DNA from: Bacteroidales bacterium | GTDB lineage: Bacteria > Bacteroidota > Bacteroidia > Bacteroidales > F082 | DNA: 35,982 bases | Direction of reading: 5' to 3' | Assembly (NCBI GenBank): GCA_016290215.1 | Contig: JAEETH010000034.1 | Coordinates: 1-35,982, forward strand | Shown: positions 17,000-25,012 of the stretch, piece by piece | How positions within the stretch are numbered: the stretch's first letter is position 1 | Layout of the letters: every line of letters starts with the position of its first letter | Position numbers and translations under genes: made by a program | The notes under the pieces: generated by a model | The model's input: the letters and a program-made list of their open reading frames with translations, nothing else | Told to the model about the DNA's origin: nothing | Database searches by the model: none

Positions 17000-18268
17000 T
17001 CATTCTAGAAGCCATTTCCACGCTGGAATTACTTCGATAAATTGATCGTTATTAATCGGAATTGTCGTTTCTTCATCATAGGTAACAATCACCATACGTT
17101 TAAGACGAGCAAAAGCATTTAGTTTCTTAAGTGCGTCAACCTCGCGATTGTATGTGTCGCTAACCTCGGGTCCCAAAATGGAATATGAGGCTTGTACCGC
17201 TATTGCATCCTCTGGGACATAAAAGTCAACCTCGACATTCTTCTTGTAGAAGAAAAGTCGCTCCCCGTATCTCTTGTGCAAATGGATGGCACATACGTTT
17301 TCCAGCAACGAAGTCTCTCCATTCGTTAAGAAGACATTTAAAAGACCATTATCAACAAAATAGTGTTTTTTTACCGTTTCCTTTTCTACAAACTTGGATG
17401 CGTAGTTTTCCAATGAAAACAATATACAAGCGTCTTTGGCACATTTCGCATATTCAATAACAGATGCTGTTGAGGTACTTACTCCTGTTGCTTTCACCAA
17501 ATTGGCTATCCTGGTATAGGAAGTAGGTTGTTTGACACTTTCCGCCAACCTTTTGATGACCATTCTTAACGCCAACTCATTCTTTATTTTGTTGCGTTGA
17601 ACAATGTCACCAAGAAGAATCTTTTCATAAAGGTCGTTGAGCCAATGACGCTTGTTGCGATAAAGCAATAATTCAGGAAAACCACCCCAACTCAAATATT
17701 GGTCAAAAGCCTGTTGCACTTTTGCTCTTTCGTTTCCATATTGCCAATCCTTGGACAGCTCGATACCTTGTGCCTCCAAAAACTCTTGGAAAGAATAAGG
17801 ATAAATGGTTTCATCCAAATAACGGCCACCTAGTACGGTCTGAATATCACGGCTAAGCATTTTGGCATTGCTGCCTGTAATAAACACCTGATACTTCCTG
17901 TTGGCCAACCTTCGTGCAAAATGCTCCCAACCTTCCACATTCTGAATCTCATCAAAGAAAAGCAACGGCACATTGTTATAGACAGACTGATAAGCTTGAA
18001 GAATGTAGTCAAAATCTTCGGATGTCATTTCGACCAAACGTTCGTCGTCAAAGTCGATATACACGATCTCTTCCAACTGATGGCCTTCGGCAAGTAGTTG
18101 TTTGGCTCGTTTATACAGCATATATGACTTGCCAGCCTGACGAACCCCAACGAGCACGTATCTGCCTTGTTCTTCGAATGCAAAAGGACGGTCATAGAGT
18201 TTCACATCCCTGATTTCTTGTTGTCCTTCTTTGATTAGCGTACGAAATGTTTCTTTTGTAATGGCCAT
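17000..18268 (-). CDS. AAA-family ATPase with C-terminal DUF4143 (copy 1)
   Basis: A 422-residue ATPase of the large Bacteroidota/archaeal 'ATP-binding protein, DUF4143' group, whose cellular role is unsettled. The Walker A motif is GVRQAGKSY (about 42-50), Walker B is LLFFDEIQN (about 100), and the sensor-1-like strand is VFITGSNAKMLS. The C-terminal DUF4143 part resembles a PD-(D/E)XK fold (YFVDNGLLNVF, then FFYKKNVEVDFYVPED and AIAVQASYS), with an E-V-D-F and a Q-A-S in place of the usual E-V-K. The ATG at 18268 is chosen over the upstream start because it lies just downstream of a strong promoter whose -7 box would overlap the longer leader. It stands alone, with its own promoter. Confidence 0.85.
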   Translation of the reverse strand: MAITKETFRTLIKEGQQEIRDVKLYDRPFAFEEQGRYVLVGVRQAGKSYMLYKRAKQLLAEGHQLEEIVYIDFDDERLVEMTSEDFDYILQAYQSVYNNVPLLFFDEIQNVEGWEHFARRLANRKYQVFITGSNAKMLSRDIQTVLGGRYLDETIYPYSFQEFLEAQGIELSKDWQYGNERAKVQQAFDQYLSWGGFPELLLYRNKRHWLNDLYEKILLGDIVQRNKIKNELALRMVIKRLAESVKQPTSYTRIANLVKATGVSTSTASVIEYAKCAKDACILFSLENYASKFVEKETVKKHYFVDNGLLNVFLTNGETSLLENVCAIHLHKRYGERLFFYKKNVEVDFYVPEDAIAVQASYSILGPEVSDTYNREVDALKKLNAFARLKRMVIVTYDEETTIPINNDQFIEVIPAWKWLLE

Positions 18269-18286
18269 ATTGATAGTTTTTCCCTG

Positions 18287-18317
18287 CAAAAATACATAAT
18301 TTGTTTAATATAGCAAA
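18287..18317 (-). promoter_or_regulatory. Promoter of the 17000-18268 ATPase gene
   Basis: On the minus strand TTTG (18317-18314), 19 nt and TATTTTTG (18294-18287) match the Bacteroidota -33/-7 consensus and spacing exactly. Transcription would start only about 10 bp before the ATG, giving a near-leaderless message. Confidence 0.75.
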
Positions 18318-18332
18318 ACAAATTTCGTTATT

Positions 18333-18355
18333 TTTGTTTATTACTACTAAACAAA
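18333..18355. promoter_or_regulatory. Inverted repeat upstream of the ATPase promoter
   Basis: TTTGTTTA and TAAACAAA are perfect 8-bp arms separated by 7 bp, starting 15 bp upstream of the -33 box. It could be an operator for a repressor or activator of this ATPase gene, or the trace of an insertion. Confidence 0.5.
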
Positions 18356-18405
18356 TTGTTTTTATGGGGAAATTGATGTCAGTTGTCGCTCCATTTCTAT
18401 AATAG

Positions 18406-18531
18406 ATGAAAAGTGCTGAAAGGCTGAACAAGTTCAAAGAAAAGTTTCATCCCGATACAATCTTCGTCGTTGGTGACGGCGGCTTGAAGGCGGAAGAATT
18501 TCTGCAAATCAATCCGTTGGAGTTGTTATAA
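18406..18531 (+). pseudogene. C-terminal remnant of a third DUF4143 ATPase
   Basis: A 41-codon plus-strand frame begins MKSAERLNKFKEKFHPDTIF and continues VVGDGGLKAEEFLQINPLEL before a TAA. The VVG-x-GG-x-x-x-EEFL-x-x-NP pattern is the typical extreme C-terminus of DUF4143-type ATPases. A TAG sits directly upstream in frame and no Walker motifs are found in the preceding 100 bp, so this is a decayed 3' end. Its last 23 bp overlap, antisense, the end of the neighbouring gene, suggesting a deletion or insertion joined the two. Confidence 0.65.
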
Positions 18532-19681
18532 GTTTCCACTCCACTGCCGTCCTCATGGCCAGCATGATAGCCTCACCCACCAAGGCCACGTCTGCAAGCA
18601 GATAATGGCTCTTGCCTCCGCTGCGCCAGGTAGTTCCCGCAAGTTCTCCCGTCTTCAGAAGTTTTTTCCTTAAAGCCCAATCCTCGAAATAGGTCACACT
18701 ACCAACGGCAAAGGCTGTTCCCGTTGGGCTAAGGTTACACACGATGGGACCCGCATCGATATCCATCCCAAGCCAACATTTTCTGTCATGGTATTCCTTG
18801 AAGCCTGTAATAGGTCGCTTCTGCAAGAAGTTTGCCTTCAGCCTCTCATATTGGTCACGGGCAAATTCCTCATCGATGAAAGTCAAGTAATAACAACTCA
18901 ACGCCGAATAGGAACCTTTGATAGGTGCTTCGCCATACATGCCTTCTCTTTCGTCAGGCAAGAACGACGCGAGCAATCCAGTGTCCTTGTCAAGCCAATG
19001 CTGTTTGGCCTCGGCAAGCCATTGGTAAACGGTTGAGTAGTACTTGCCTTCATACTGCTGAGAATAAACCGAAAGAGCTACGATGGCCACCAACATATCC
19101 GGCACATACACGCACTCGCCCGGATAAGTCGGCAGATTCATGTTGGGGCTTTCAAGGATGCGGCGGTTCATGGTCTCGCATAGCCGATGATAAAGCTCGT
19201 CGTATTTGTCGCCTCCGCCGATACGTTTGTATCCGCCAATCATCCAAGCCAAATGACTGAGATAAGAGACATGGCTCTCTTTGCCATCCAACGTTTCCAG
19301 CGGGTCTTCGCCCCATCGCTCACGGTCGTATGCCCGTAGTTCAGGCGACATGACCATCTGGATGAGGCTATCGATACGGGCAATGTTCGCTTCCCTATCC
19401 TCTTCGTATATCAACGTGGTATTCACCAACGCCGCCGACAGCATTGAGCATGAATACAACGCCCATTCCCCTTGGAACTGAGACCCGACGATGGCGGGCA
19501 TTTCATCGATAAGCTTTTGCGGGCTGGTGATCACCTTATCTATCAGAAAGTCCCGCCGCGCCATGATGTCCGCCTTCTCGCTCTCAAAGTCGCCGTTATG
19601 CCTTGTGGCAATGCCGACCCAAATGGCTTTCACCATGATAATGGCAACTATGATGGCCAAGCAGACAAGTAGGAATTTCAT
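18509..19681 (-). CDS. Membrane-anchored alpha/alpha-barrel protein, linalool dehydratase/isomerase-like
   Basis: A 390-residue protein starting at the ATG at 19681 (MKFLLVCLAIIVAIIMVKAI), a single N-terminal membrane anchor. The longer frame adds an implausible leader. The soluble part shows spaced aromatic/His helical-hairpin motifs: GKESHVSYLSHLAWMIGGYK, LPTYPGECVYVPDMLVAIVA, DKDTGLLASFLPDEREG, GSYSALSCYYLTFIDEEFA. These resemble the linalool dehydratase-isomerase (Ldi) domain group, a toroid fold found in many uncharacterised membrane-bound proteins. This family call is from memory of motif style and needs a profile search. It follows the lipoprotein gene by 65 bp on the same strand and may close that operon. 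Substrate is unknown. Confidence 0.55.
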   Translation of the reverse strand: MKFLLVCLAIIVAIIMVKAIWVGIATRHNGDFESEKADIMARRDFLIDKVITSPQKLIDEMPAIVGSQFQGEWALYSCSMLSAALVNTTLIYEEDREANIARIDSLIQMVMSPELRAYDRERWGEDPLETLDGKESHVSYLSHLAWMIGGYKRIGGGDKYDELYHRLCETMNRRILESPNMNLPTYPGECVYVPDMLVAIVALSVYSQQYEGKYYSTVYQWLAEAKQHWLDKDTGLLASFLPDEREGMYGEAPIKGSYSALSCYYLTFIDEEFARDQYERLKANFLQKRPITGFKEYHDRKCWLGMDIDAGPIVCNLSPTGTAFAVGSVTYFEDWALRKKLLKTGELAGTTWRSGGKSHYLLADVALVGEAIMLAMRTAVEWKLITTPTD

Positions 19682-19746
19682 GGGTTTCTTTTTTTGAATG
19701 CATGACAATTCATTTATTTGTTGGAAGCAAACAACACCCCGTAAAA

Positions 19747-20667
19747 TCAATAATTCTCCAAAACAACACTAAATCCCGGATAATCCAGCAATTCCTTATC
19801 AGAGCAACTATCGGACAGCAAGCAACTATCAATAAAATCATTAATTAAACCAAGCCCCTGATTTTGGTTTTTTAATTGGAGTAGTTTCGTCCTCATCGTA
19901 AGGTTTGTGCAATCATTATATATTTTGCGCATATCCTTTGGCAGAGACTTTGAAACCGTCTTGCGAAAAGCCATCCACTCGTTCCACAGTTGCCATTCGT
20001 GCTCAATAGCTTTATGATGCTCCTCCATCCCGTCTTTCTCGTTATCACTAAATGCGTTACACCAATCTTCGTCCTCCTGTTGGATATATGCCGAATAGGC
20101 ATCCTCAATCATTTTTGAAGTAAAAATTGTTTCGGGAAATTCTATGTCTTGATTTTGTTCAAATAGCCAAAGGTTATAAAAGGAAGCCGACCAAAGATCC
20201 ACACTTTGTTCCAAAACACCGACGAAATACAAAGCTCCACTGCTACCGTGGTCTTCAAGCTCAGCCACCGCCAAAACTGCTTCATGATAATTCTCCCATC
20301 TTTCTTTCTCTTCGCTGAAAAGCACCTCCTGCTCTGGATGAGCAGAGATAAATTGTTGGAACTCTTTTTCAACACGTGCTTTACGCCTTTCATAATCTGT
20401 CGAAACGATCATACCCCAGTCAGCATTACAGCCCATATCGAAGAGCATAACCCTCGCCTTATCAGCCTCCGCTTCGTCAGTCGATTCATTGAACACAGTC
20501 CAAAGAGAATCTTTACGCCTCTGAAAATCATCCCATGTTTCCTCGTGTTTTTGTCTGGGACTGGTGTCTTGAAATATTTCTTTTTCCGACTTTCTGTTGT
20601 TAGTGCATCTGAAGAGCGATGCCAGCATAAGTGTTACCAACAATGTGGCTAATCCATAATTTTTCAT
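19747..20667 (-). CDS. Hypothetical lipoprotein-like secreted protein
   Basis: A 306-residue protein starting at the ATG at 20667. Its N-terminus (MKNYGLATLLVTLMLASLFR followed by Cys) is a signal peptide with a non-canonical lipobox (LFRC). The remainder is hydrophilic, rich in Glu, Trp and Asp, and probably helical, with several Trp/Tyr-containing repeats (ERWENYHEAVLAVAE, HEWQLWNEWMAFRKTV) and cysteines near the C-terminus (DSCLLSDSCSDKELL). The spacing is slightly reminiscent of LprI/DUF1311 proteins, but I do not recognise the family. It starts 23 bp after the ADP-ribosylglycohydrolase gene, so it is very likely in the same operon. Confidence 0.7.
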   Translation of the reverse strand: MKNYGLATLLVTLMLASLFRCTNNRKSEKEIFQDTSPRQKHEETWDDFQRRKDSLWTVFNESTDEAEADKARVMLFDMGCNADWGMIVSTDYERRKARVEKEFQQFISAHPEQEVLFSEEKERWENYHEAVLAVAELEDHGSSGALYFVGVLEQSVDLWSASFYNLWLFEQNQDIEFPETIFTSKMIEDAYSAYIQQEDEDWCNAFSDNEKDGMEEHHKAIEHEWQLWNEWMAFRKTVSKSLPKDMRKIYNDCTNLTMRTKLLQLKNQNQGLGLINDFIDSCLLSDSCSDKELLDYPGFSVVLENY

Positions 20668-20690
20668 GTTTTTATATTGTTGAAAACTAT

Positions 20691-21503
20691 TTAATAAATG
20701 CACTTTGGCATCTGATATTCCGTAGCCATGGCAAACTCGGTGATGACTTTGCGGAAATGGCTGGGCAGATGATGCACGGCCTTTTTGATGATTTCTTTCG
20801 GGACACAACCGTAAAACGCTTCAGCGATACCTCCGGCAATACAGGCTTGCGTGTCGCTGTCGCCACCCAGCGAAACAGCTAGACGGATGACGGATTCAAA
20901 GTCTCCACCATCCATGAAAGCCATGATAGCTTCAGGGACGCTGCCCTCACAAGAACAATCGAAACTGTAGTCTGGGCGGATTTCTTCAATCGTGTGACCA
21001 AGGTCGTAGTGGAAGTTCTGCACGATGTAAGTCTTTATTTCCGCTTTGCTCGCATGATGGCGAGCCTTGAAAATGGCAGCCGAAACGGCTTGGGCGGCAG
21101 TAATGCCTTGCTCGCTGTCGTGCGACACCTCGGCTGAACGCTTCGCGACTTCCAAGGTCTCTTCCAAGTTATCGAAAGCCCATCCGACAGGACTGACACG
21201 CATGGCGGCTCCATTGGTGAAAGAACCGTATGGCTGAGGCTCATCGCTGTTGAGCCATGCTTTAGTGGCATGACTGAAGCCTGCACTGGGATACATCCTC
21301 CCGTATGTTTGCATGATCTTGACCAAGGTTGCGTGTTGATGCTTAGGGTCACGCATCAACCAGTCGGCTACTGCGATGGTCATCACCGTGTCGTCAGTAA
21401 ACTTGCTGCTTTTATCGAACAGCTCGAAGTCCGTAGTCTTGATTCGGCTGTTGTGGCCTTCAAATCTTGAGCCTATGATATCTCCTATGATTGATCCGAA
21501 CAT
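20691..21503 (-). CDS. ADP-ribosylglycohydrolase family protein (copy 1)
   Basis: These enzymes (DraG/ARH family) remove ADP-ribose from proteins or other acceptors using two Mg ions. The 270-residue protein carries the metal-binding N-terminal FTDDTVMTIAVADWL (about 37-51) and the C-terminal SLGGDSDTQACIAGGIAEAF (about 221-240), plus the family's starting GSIIGDIIGSRFE. All expected acidic residues are present, so it should be active. It lies 21 bp after the DUF2971 gene and 23 bp before the lipoprotein gene, inside a tight directon. A second copy is at 28852-29721, with clearly diverged sequence, so it is not a recent duplicate. Confidence 0.92.
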   Translation of the reverse strand: MFGSIIGDIIGSRFEGHNSRIKTTDFELFDKSSKFTDDTVMTIAVADWLMRDPKHQHATLVKIMQTYGRMYPSAGFSHATKAWLNSDEPQPYGSFTNGAAMRVSPVGWAFDNLEETLEVAKRSAEVSHDSEQGITAAQAVSAAIFKARHHASKAEIKTYIVQNFHYDLGHTIEEIRPDYSFDCSCEGSVPEAIMAFMDGGDFESVIRLAVSLGGDSDTQACIAGGIAEAFYGCVPKEIIKKAVHHLPSHFRKVITEFAMATEYQMPKCIY

Positions 21504-21524
21504 GATTTTTTAGTGTTGTTCATT

Positions 21525-22340
21525 TTATTCATCAGGATTAACTCTATTCAAATCAATAGGGTTTGACTCCCAAACCGTTTCTCCCCGAATTGTTAACTGA
21601 GTATTATTAAACCATGCGCCATGTTCCAAAATGGTAATATCGTTTCCTGCAACTTTTGAGATAATATCATGTTCAATTGAGGCGAAGATGGTTTGTTCAT
21701 GCCCCACACTTTCAGCATTGTGCATGGCAATAGATAAAAGAGAATCTTTAAAATCAAGTTTTTCTCTTCTTTCCGAATCTGACTTGATAATCACCCTGAG
21801 TTCTTGTTCATAAGACCAATCTTTTGTTTTATGAAAGAAATAGTCCTTTTCTTCTCTTTTTCTAAATGGTATCAAATTGTTATTGGCATCGGTTTCGTAT
21901 GTTACAACAGAAGAATAATCTTTTTTGTATTTTACTTTATCAAAAACAATATGTCGTTGTCGTTTTTCTTCGTTCAAATATGAAATGAATTTACTTTTAT
22001 CGAAAACTAAACAAACGCCATTCCCGTTTTGGGCATAATGCCCCCACATCGCTGGGATGTCAAACCCCATTCTGTTTCCATCCAAAGTCAATGAAATCTG
22101 CTGATACTTATAGAAATCTTCTTTCATCTTTTTATAGATGTCGTCATTGTTTCTATTATCATGACGCGAATGATAAAAAAAAGCCAAAGGACGATACAAC
22201 TCGTTTATGTCGTTCATGTCTTTTAACCTACCAAACAACAAAGTGTGACTTTGAAGTATCTTAAGAGCGTTGTTAAAAGTCGTATAATGATACAGTTTTT
22301 CCGTATTATTGAATTGATTTCTAATGTCTTCTATTTCCAT
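21525..22340 (-). CDS. DUF2971 domain protein
   Basis: A 271-residue cytoplasmic protein with the DUF2971 hallmarks: KLYHYTTFNNALKILQSHTL then LFGRLKDMNDINELY near the N-terminus, and DIPAMWGHYAQNGNGVCLVF in the middle, followed by basic and aromatic motifs (KTKDWSYEQELRVIIKSD). The function of DUF2971 is unknown. The H-Y-T-T, N-D-x-x-E and E-L-R-V signature spacing resembles ADP-ribosyltransferase-like folds, which would fit the adjacent ADP-ribosylglycohydrolase; that link is inference. It lies 10 bp after the methyltransferase/LRR gene and 21 bp before the glycohydrolase gene. It is AT-richer than the core genes of the window. Confidence 0.85.
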   Translation of the reverse strand: MEIEDIRNQFNNTEKLYHYTTFNNALKILQSHTLLFGRLKDMNDINELYRPLAFFYHSRHDNRNNDDIYKKMKEDFYKYQQISLTLDGNRMGFDIPAMWGHYAQNGNGVCLVFDKSKFISYLNEEKRQRHIVFDKVKYKKDYSSVVTYETDANNNLIPFRKREEKDYFFHKTKDWSYEQELRVIIKSDSERREKLDFKDSLLSIAMHNAESVGHEQTIFASIEHDIISKVAGNDITILEHGAWFNNTQLTIRGETVWESNPIDLNRVNPDE

Positions 22341-22350
22341 GGCATTTTAT

Positions 22351-24999
22351 TTATTGTTCTACAAGTTTATCCCACAATACTTCTTCAAGCAATTCTTTGA
22401 ATTTTTCAATAGTTCCTTTAGGAATAATGATTTTATGCAAAGTGTCTCTTCTATGAGGAAAAGATTGCGGGTTACGATTATGTTGACCCAATATTATAGG
22501 CAACTCGTCTTCATCTCGAAAATGGAATTTAAATTTACTATCTTCAACATAAGATTCCACTACAACTCTTTTCGTCTCTCCGCATCGAAAAGCGTTTTCT
22601 CCAATAGAATAAACTGTTTCGGGCAACACAACTTCTCTCAATCCGCAGTCTCTGAAAGCATCTTCACCTATAGATATAGCACCGTAGGGAACAATGACTT
22701 TTCTTAAAGATTTGCAATCAATAAAAGCACCTTTTTTTATATTTTTTACAGCTGATATTTCAACATTTTGCAACGATTGGCAACTACGAAAAGCATATTC
22801 TCCTATTACACTAATTGTTTCTGGGAATGATATTTGTCGTAAGGAAGAACACCAATCAAATGCATTATCGGGAATAGTTGAAACAATCTCAACAATATCT
22901 TTATATTGTTCAGTAATAATAACCTGTTGCAATAAAGAGCAATGCTGAAAATGTCCCTTATTCTTGGAGATTACCATATCAGGTATTACAACCTGCACTA
23001 ATGATGAACTTTCAAACACATGATCGCCAAAACTATATACTGAATTAGGAATTACAATTTGTTTCAAACCACAATGTGAAAAAGCCTCTCCTCCGATGGA
23101 TTCCAAAGCATCAGGAAGAACGACCTGCTCTAGAGAAGTGCACCATGAAAAAGCCCTATGCCCAATAAATGTCAAAGTTTTAGGGAAAACAACATTTTGC
23201 AAATTAGAACATTCATAAAAAGCCCCATCTCCAATAGATGATAGGGATTGGGGCATTTTAACAAATTGTAACGATGTACACCATGAAAAAGTCTCATCTT
23301 CAATACGAGTAATCGTATCAGGAAGGATTACTTGTTGCAAAGAAAAGCATGATGAGAATACGCCCTCTCCTATATTACTAACAGAATTTGGAATAAGGAC
23401 TCGTTTCAGTTGTTTTCCGCAAAACGCATAACCGCCAATGCTTTTGATGTGTTTTGGAATACTAATGCTTTCTGAATCACCAAAGTATGAAATCAAACGA
23501 TTTTCTTTTATGTCAATTAACATCTCATCTTTAACAATAAATCTTGAAGATTGACTTGAAATATTGATGTCTTTACAACCATCAAATGGATTATCACCGA
23601 TAATGTTGATGGTATTGGGAATTGTGATCTGTTTTACTGGACTCCCAGCAAAAGCCTTATAACCTATATTTGTTATTGTGTTAGGTAAAGTGATCGATTC
23701 TGCACTTCCAAAATAACAAATAAGGCGATTCTCTTGCTCGTCTATTAACATTTCGTCCTTAACGATGAATCTATTTGAATCACTTTTTATTACGACTTGT
23801 GGACACTTGGCAAAAGGATTACCTCCAATATAACGCACAGTTTGTGGGATATATACTGTTTTTATGTTATAACAATCTTCAAAAGCGCCATCCTCAATTG
23901 AAAGAATACTATTAGGAATATTAAAGCCACAACTTTGGGATCGAAAAGCATACCTTCCAATGATTTTCACCGAATCGGGAATGCCCGTGTTTGTTTCCCA
24001 TAGGTAATGCTTTATTGCTCTACAACATAGCACTCTGGTCCCAGGCAAAATAGTATGATCAAAATCTGTTAGTTTTAGCAAACGGCCTTCATTATTATAC
24101 ATATGGCCAGCAGGACCATCTACTTCTTCTGCCAAATTCAAGTCTTCATTGGTCATTTTTGTCGACCAATTCATCAGTGTCCCCAAAGAGAACACACTGG
24201 TAGAGCAAGTCCAATCCTTATCAGCATTCAATTTCCTTTTTTCCAACGATTCGTATGAATAATCATTACAAAACAAAGATGAGAAGCAACGGATTTTATT
24301 GACTTTTTCGCCGTTATGGAATGATGGACCAGTACAAACAAATTGATTATAGTGTTTTGCCCTTCCTAGTATGAGTTTTGCCAATCGTTTCATATCAAAA
24401 GAATCCATATCCAACACGTTGGAAAAAATATGTAGTTTTGGTACGAACTCATTTTCCTCTATTTCACGACGCATATAAAGTCCATCAAGCCATTCGTTAC
24501 AAGCAATATCATGTTCGTTTAAATCATTAAATCTTTTATTAATTGTTATAATCTTAGCTTCTGGAAAGAATACTGATGCATGGAGTGCGGCTCTCTTTAA
24601 ACAAATTTCGGAAGGATCAATCAAAGTGATTGAATTCACCTTTTGCCAGTAATTGTTTTTGTTTAGGAAATCTATATAGCACATTGTTCCCAAGGCTTGC
24701 CCGCAGCCGTAATCAATGATATTGATTTCGGGTTGCACAAGAAACTCTTTAGGCAATTGCTTAAAAGCATAGTTTAACTTGGCTTGGTGCATCTTGCCGA
24801 AAGCAAACAAGTAGGCGGTCATTTGTGGCTCGGAGTCCAAAATGTCAATGCCACGGTTCAAGGCTTCAAAGAGTTCGTCCTGCAAGGCTTGTGGCAGTTC
24901 GCGGTAGAATTTGGTGGACAAGTCCCTTACTTTGTCGAAAGTGGGATTGTCCATGTATTTCAGTTTGTAGGCGTAGTTAGTATTTTGTTCTATCATCAT
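22351..24999 (-). CDS. Methyltransferase-like domain fused to BspA-type leucine-rich repeats
   Basis: An 882-residue protein without a signal peptide. Residues about 20-300 look like a class I SAM-dependent methyltransferase: motif I is EINIIDYGCGQALGTM (about 91-106), the acidic end of beta-2 is SITLIDPSEICLKRAA, and FVCTGPSFHNGEK follows further on. From about 335 to 865 run some 17 LRR_5/BspA repeats of about 23 residues (such as SIEDGAFEDCYNIKTVYIPQ and SIGDGAFYECSNLQNVVFP). BspA repeats normally occur in secreted adhesins. A cytoplasmic form joined to a methyltransferase suggests a target-recognition or sensing array. It lies 13 bp after the YhcG-type nuclease and 10 bp before DUF2971. 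Base composition is AT-rich compared with the flanking core genes. Confidence 0.82.
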   Translation of the reverse strand: MMIEQNTNYAYKLKYMDNPTFDKVRDLSTKFYRELPQALQDELFEALNRGIDILDSEPQMTAYLFAFGKMHQAKLNYAFKQLPKEFLVQPEINIIDYGCGQALGTMCYIDFLNKNNYWQKVNSITLIDPSEICLKRAALHASVFFPEAKIITINKRFNDLNEHDIACNEWLDGLYMRREIEENEFVPKLHIFSNVLDMDSFDMKRLAKLILGRAKHYNQFVCTGPSFHNGEKVNKIRCFSSLFCNDYSYESLEKRKLNADKDWTCSTSVFSLGTLMNWSTKMTNEDLNLAEEVDGPAGHMYNNEGRLLKLTDFDHTILPGTRVLCCRAIKHYLWETNTGIPDSVKIIGRYAFRSQSCGFNIPNSILSIEDGAFEDCYNIKTVYIPQTVRYIGGNPFAKCPQVVIKSDSNRFIVKDEMLIDEQENRLICYFGSAESITLPNTITNIGYKAFAGSPVKQITIPNTINIIGDNPFDGCKDINISSQSSRFIVKDEMLIDIKENRLISYFGDSESISIPKHIKSIGGYAFCGKQLKRVLIPNSVSNIGEGVFSSCFSLQQVILPDTITRIEDETFSWCTSLQFVKMPQSLSSIGDGAFYECSNLQNVVFPKTLTFIGHRAFSWCTSLEQVVLPDALESIGGEAFSHCGLKQIVIPNSVYSFGDHVFESSSLVQVVIPDMVISKNKGHFQHCSLLQQVIITEQYKDIVEIVSTIPDNAFDWCSSLRQISFPETISVIGEYAFRSCQSLQNVEISAVKNIKKGAFIDCKSLRKVIVPYGAISIGEDAFRDCGLREVVLPETVYSIGENAFRCGETKRVVVESYVEDSKFKFHFRDEDELPIILGQHNRNPQSFPHRRDTLHKIIIPKGTIEKFKELLEEVLWDKLVEQ

Positions 25000-25012
25000 A
25001 GTAGTTTCTCTT

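Noticed and set aside
20668-20808. N-terminal extension of the lipoprotein-like gene
   Set aside because: It overlaps the end of the ADP-ribosylglycohydrolase gene and would destroy the signal peptide.
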